From NCBI GenBank assembly GCA_002633005.1, contig NMRA01001131.1, positions 1-51,219 of the forward strand: 51,219 bases of DNA, given 5' to 3'. Below the pieces are notes generated by a model. It made no database searches. It had not been told where the DNA came from and saw only the letters and a list, made by a program, of their open reading frames with translations. Shown here piece by piece: positions 1 to 51,219 of this stretch. The DNA is from Phoronis australis. Taxonomy: Eukaryota > Phoronida > Phoronidae. The translations under genes and the position numbers were made by a program. Position 1 is the first letter of the stretch. Every line of letters starts with the position of its first letter.

Positions 1-701
1 AAGTCCACAATAAACTTATCAAACTTAGGCTTACCGATCTGTTCATTGGCGGATGACGAACTGTCCTCTTTACTGGGTGTCGAACTGGGCCTGTATTCAC
101 TCCCACTACTCAAAATCGCTGCAGGGATGCTTACAGGCTCTGGGCTAGAGACAACAGCACAGAGCGAATCACTGGTAGTTCCCGTAATTGCACGGAATAT
201 GGTACGTTCAGTAGTTGAAGTGCCTCTAGTCACTGTATATAGTGGCCACAAGGCTTGATTCTCGCTTCAAAAACGCACTTCTCGGGGTTGGCGACGGGGC
301 ACTGCCGGGAATCAACTGCGACGGTATGGTACCCTTCCTCAGGCGTTGTTTCGCAAGGACCTTCATCAATTCAGCGTACATATCTCTGTCGTAATTTGAC
401 GGCAGAAAATGCCGGTAACCCTCCACTAATTTGTACGTTGCGTGGACGGGTAGCGCTGCGTTCTTCACATGAACGAGCTAGCCAAGTATGGCGAAGTGTG
501 TCATATTTCGGAAAGCGACGCCAGGTACCCAAAGCGCGTGTGAGACGATAATGAGTACATCCCGGCACGCAGCAACAGCGTGGTATGTTGACTGACTTGT
601 AAACAAAAGCAAACGACTACCGAAGTTATCATAACCGAGATAGAACAATGACTGACTCGACAGTTCTCACAGTCAGACTATAATGAAAAGAAATTGACGC
701 G
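1..701 (-). mobile_element. Family K (Kolobok-like, THAP) element, partial copy cut by window edge and a gap
   Basis: This stretch is nearly the same as 2784-3497 of the copy at 2332-3649, including decayed THAP coding sequence on the minus strand (GCTHYRLTRALGTWRRFP at about 510-566) and the following Ser/Pro-rich region. Small deletions and frameshifts break the frame. It stops at the N in position 702, so the missing right end may be an assembly artefact. The left part lies outside the window. Confidence 0.8.
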
Positions 702-47550
<46,849 letters not shown>

Positions 47551-48990
47551 CTGAAAGGTGCAGTGTTATAATTACATTATTGAAACAGAAACAAAAACGA
47601 AAAATGGAAATAGATGTTGCCAAACTATTCCATTAATTTTTTGTTGGCAACTGTATGAATCACAGGCGTAGGAAGCAAGTGGCAGGGGGAAAAGCACCCC
47701 CACTCATGAAGTTGGGAGGCAACGCCCCCACACGAACGTAAAAAGCAAGAGGTGAAATGGAACTACGAGTGGGGGGAACACGAACAGTCGAGATAAAAAC
47801 ACAATTGAATATGGATAATTACCAGTGTTGGATTTACCTTGTGGGGGCCATGGCCAGGATATTTTGGCTGTGGTCCTCCCAACTTTCTAAAAATGCAGCA
47901 TATATTGTTAACGCTCAATCGAAAACATGCTCTTTTTCATACATACAAGTCCGAGGAAATTTGTTATGCACAGACTTTTCAGAGCAATTCAAACTGTTGA
48001 ATTAAGTAGACAATTTTAGGAAATGCAAAACCGAATTTCTTTATAACTTCCTCTCTTGTTAATTATAATGCAACAATCTCTCATTCTCCAGCTTTTCGAA
48101 GGGACCCGCTGACAATGTCCATGGCTACCCTTTCCTGTTTTTCTTATTGACACCATTTTCTTTATGGTGCCACTCATGGACGGAGTTTCTATTTTGCTTC
48201 TTTGCTAAATCGTAATGTTTTTGTTAAGGAATTAAAGAATGTGAAAAGATGATGGAAAGAGGGTGAAAGGACAATAGAATCAACAGCTACTCTTCTTCAT
48301 TTTCTATAAGTGATGTAGCCTTTCACATTGGAGTAGGTTACATCTACATTGAGCAGTATGCCACCCATATTAGGGGATTCCCTTTCAGATGGGATAATAT
48401 AAATTCAATTGTTCGCGAGAGGAAGTAGAAAATTTTCAATTGGCCATAACGCACCGCAGCATCAAGTCGCGCGACCCAAATCACCAAAATATAATACCAG
48501 TGAGCGGAATCGATAAAAGATGAACACGAAAATCACTGTGCGTTAAACAAGTGCAACGTTCTCGATGATTTTAATACGACAGAAATATCGGTACTTTTCT
48601 CCATAGAATTCTAAAAATAGTATTTCGTTTGAAGAGCGGTATTAGGAGAGCACTGGTAAAGACGGGAGTTGTTCGTACGAAACTGTCTGTCGATCACAAT
48701 GTCAGGAGTACGATTTTTACGAGGGTGTACAGACAGTGCCAGTTACAGGATATTTACAGAATGTGTTGACCGACCGATAGTGTCACGTTTTTAAATTTTC
48801 TTTGCAACCGCAAGATGTCGTGTTGTAGTGGTATTGTGGGCGCCACTTTATCACAGTGTGTTGAAGTGCCGAGTAATCTTTCGGTCCTCGGCTGTTTAAT
48901 GGTTATGCATCAGTAGGATCATATTGACATAAATATACCTTTTATTGACTGTCGTTCTGAAGTATGGATAACGGTGTTTCAAGTTTATTG
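47551..48990. other. Upstream of the first recognised exon, no exon found
   Basis: An exon for the TMD0/L0 part ending in phase 1 was looked for on the minus strand and not found. CACAGGCGTAGGAAGCAAG near 47662 and a GGGGG-rich stretch look like the edge of an old DNA transposon but have no partner that I can place. Confidence 0.5.
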
Positions 48991-48991
48991 T

Positions 48992-49116
48992 ATAAATACA
49001 CAAAACGTACCGACGGAGAGTAGCGTACATGAAGTAATATCCCACGAGACATTGTTACGCGGAATAATGTCGAGATATTACTTCATGTACGCCAATCGAG
49101 GTACGTTTTGTATTCA
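48992..49116. repeat. Short hairpin element (~125 bp)
   Basis: Arms 48992-49041 and 49073-49116 are complements with a perfect 19 bp core (GCGTACATGAAGTAATATC at 49023-49041 against 49074-49092), a mismatched middle and a second stem at ACAAAACGTAC. The loop is about 31 nt. It fits a small palindromic MITE; a precursor microRNA is less likely given the arm length. Confidence 0.8.
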
Positions 49117-50185
49117 TCCCATACGCTTCGAATTCCTAAGTTTCTTTCATTTTTTCCACAGATTTTTTAAGTACTTCATTCAGACTGTTCACGTGACGGA
49201 TCACATCCTACACGTATGTACTTGGGCGTTAGGCTGCAAGTTTTCTCTAGTAAACGAAACAGTTTTCAATGAGACGATTTATTACTTGAAAAGGGATGAA
49301 AAGATGAAAACAAGGGTAACTTTTCATTGAGCTTGTAACATCTCCTGAAAATAGTTAAATAACAACAATATTTGATATTGCAGTTATCGAGGAATCGGCG
49401 CCTGAGTTGCAGACGATAAAATATTTAGCAAATGAAAACTGCGACAGAACTGTGTTATAATTAACAGTCCTGTTCCAGATGTTACAATTGAGACCTGATT
49501 GTATGTTGAGCGTTATTTACACTGCTATAATTGTATTACTTTTAACTATTTTCCGAAAGTTTGGTGATCGAATCGGCTAACGACGTCGAGTTGACACTGA
49601 CCTACCTTTTGAACTTTCGATGTCAGAGGTCACTGTTTAATTAGTGCGGGAGGTGAATACGGAAAACTTTATTACATGGTCGCATTTCCCTCGACAGATT
49701 CAACGCGTATGGGATAATATTGCGTATGTCTCTGATAACAGTCTTTTACTTGTGAATATAATAAATGATTTACTTGATGACTGTAAACTAAGGGAATTAT
49801 ATTCAGTATTTTCAATTCGGCTCGTTTCAGCTTACCTATCATTACAAACTAACGAATAAAGTCAAGCCAATTCCCTTTCTACTACCACAGCGTACGTGTT
49901 TAACAGTTGAAGGTGTTCAAAGTGCATGTGCTGGCAAAATGTTGCAAAGATTCTTGTAATTCTTGAAATTCAAGCTTAACACTTGAAATGAAGTAGAATT
50001 CACGAATAAATTCTGGAAAATTTGTTGCACGAAAACCATCAAACCACCCGGGAGATGCTCATTCTTCCGTATTTTGCCGGTTGTCCGTCAAATACATGTA
50101 TCTTCGGGGAAGAACCTAAAATTACATGTTGTGATTTACGGATTTGAAAAAATCCCGTAACTTAGCAACCGTCAGTTAACTCAAA
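49117..50185. other. Right flank, nothing recognised
   Basis: No ABCC exon, repeat boundary or RNA gene could be identified. Short open stretches show no known motif. Confidence 0.5.
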
Positions 50186-50475
50186 ATGCGCCTTGCGTGT
50201 GCCTTTAGTTGTTTTATTGTGTTGCCAAGTGGTGGCTCAAAATGTAAAGTTAGTTTCGCTGGTTGCCTTCTTGGAATTTGCGAACAGCAAAGTTCGTACA
50301 CCAATGACGAGGGAGGGGTTGCGAATTTGGCGACGAACAGGCGGGGAGGGGGCTTAAGTGGTGATGAACGAGAATAATTTGACTTTGAAATTGGAATGGA
50401 AGCATTCATTCCTAGGCCTATGTGATTGTTCTGCGCAATAAAGTTACGAAGAACCCAATGAAAAAAAAAAAAAAA
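50186..50475 (+). other. Possible retroposed mRNA 3' end with small ORF and poly-A
   Basis: A 63-codon ORF (50186-50377, start MRLACAFSCFIVLPSGGSKC, hydrophobic then Cys-containing) is followed by AATAAA at 50437-50442 and, 18 bases later, a run of 15 A (50461-50475). Poly-A at the right distance after a signal is what retroposition leaves. The ORF matches nothing I know and may be chance. No 5' boundary or target duplication was found. Confidence 0.35.
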
Positions 50476-51219
50476 CTGCCACTAGGAGGCGCCACAGTAG
50501 TCCAAATCGTCTGAAAATCATTGTCAGCTGTCTTCCTTATAGTAAGCACATGCACAGCAATTTTCACAATCATCCTTTGAGCGGTTTGGTTGATAGAGGG
50601 GTGCGACGCAAAAATACAAACTCGAAAACAGTAAAAATGGCCACTAGGTGGTGCAAACTATGTCGAATCCATCTGAAAATGGGAGGATAGCGTCATCTCA
50701 CTAATAGGTGCCTACATACCAAAATTTCATGAAAATCCGTTCAGGACTTTTGAAGATACAAACGTAAGCGTAAAAAACTAAAATTGCCACTAGGGGGCAC
50801 ACCGGTACTCGGATCCGTCCAAAAGTCGTCATCTTTCGTTGTTAACATCATATAAATATACTTACACATTTTCGTAAAGATCCTGCAAACGGTTTAGGAG
50901 ATACAGCCATAGGGGCAAAAAAACAAAACTGCCACTAGGAGGCGCCACAGTAGTCGAAATCGTCGGAAAATCATCATCAACCGTCCTCTACATAGTAAGC
51001 ATATACACGCCAATTTTCACAATCATCCTTTGAGCGGTTTGGTTGATAGAGAGGTGGAAGCACAAAAACAGAGTCGAAAACACTGAAAATGGCCACTAAG
51101 TGGCGCAAACTATGTCGAATCCATCTGGAAATGGCAGGATACAATCATCTCACTAATAGGTGCCAACATACCAACTTTCATGAAAATTCGTTCAGGACTT
51201 TTGAAGATACAAAGGTAAG
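50476..51219 (+). repeat. Tandem satellite, 452 bp unit, with CTCF-like motifs every ~150 bp
   Basis: Blocks GCCACTAGGAGGCGCC (50477), GGCCACTAGGTGGTGC (50638), TGCCACTAGGGGGCAC (50784), then again GCCACTAGGAGGCGCC (50929) and GGCCACTAAGTGGCGC (51089) give spacings of 161, 146, 145 and 160 bp and a full period of about 452 bp. The units continue past the window edge. Each block matches the core of the animal CTCF consensus (CCAC-N-AGGKGGC). Whether CTCF binds is not shown. Confidence 0.88.

Overview
The window is metazoan genomic DNA: AT-rich, intron-dense and heavily loaded with transposons, with two single-base assembly gaps (N at 702 and 46006). Nearly everything readable as a host gene belongs to one minus-strand gene, an ABC transporter of subfamily C close to MRP1/ABCC1. 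The mix of repeats (THAP-domain transposons with TTAA target duplications of Kolobok type, a DIRS-type tyrosine-recombinase retrotransposon, several LINE fragments, a tRNA-derived SINE) fits a marine invertebrate such as a basal deuterostome, lophotrochozoan or cnidarian. The sequence does not let me name the species.

The ABCC gene runs from about 47.55 kb (N-terminal side) down to 1.6 kb and continues past the left edge. I placed 21 coding exons with GT-AG borders. All 20 junctions are in phase, and they join into one open frame of 1,147 complete codons (3,445 coding bases, under 7% of the window). In order they encode the end of the L0 linker, TMD1, NBD1, the inter-domain linker, TMD2 and the first two thirds of NBD2. 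TMD0 and the true start were not found to the right. The NBD2 signature, Walker B and H-loop lie beyond the left edge. The unbroken frame argues for a working gene. Odd points are an Asn at the NBD1 H-loop, an Asn where human ABCC1 has Trp1246, and an atypical end to TMD1.

Region by region: 1-5.2 kb holds NBD2 exons between two copies of a THAP transposon family (family K) and a satellite carrying CTCF-like motifs. 5.2-7.0 kb holds the TM16-17 exons. 7.0-22.5 kb is one 15.5 kb intron with a 0.5 kb direct duplication (one copy holding a K-family MITE), a nested palindrome about 8 kb long (9.9-18.0 kb) whose arms were each hit by a different LINE fragment, and a second foldback element (18.8-20.8 kb). 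22.5-32.0 kb carries TMD2, the linker and most of NBD1, with an E-family element (23.0-24.6 kb) and the best-preserved K-family copy (27.0-28.9 kb). 33.1-35.3 kb is a decayed DIRS element. 36.7-39.7 kb is a knot of E-family copies in opposite orientations. 40.0-47.6 kb carries TMD1. 47.6-51.2 kb shows no exon; it has a short hairpin, a possible retroposed mRNA end and a 452 bp tandem satellite.

The most informative features beyond the transporter are: (i) family K couples a minus-strand THAP transposase with an opposing small ORF resembling the Cys-rich cytoplasmic domain of P2X7, and a second family (E) carries a related ORF; (ii) two insertions have an empty counterpart inside the window, which defines their target duplications directly; (iii) the nested palindrome; (iv) the regularly spaced CTCF-like motifs.
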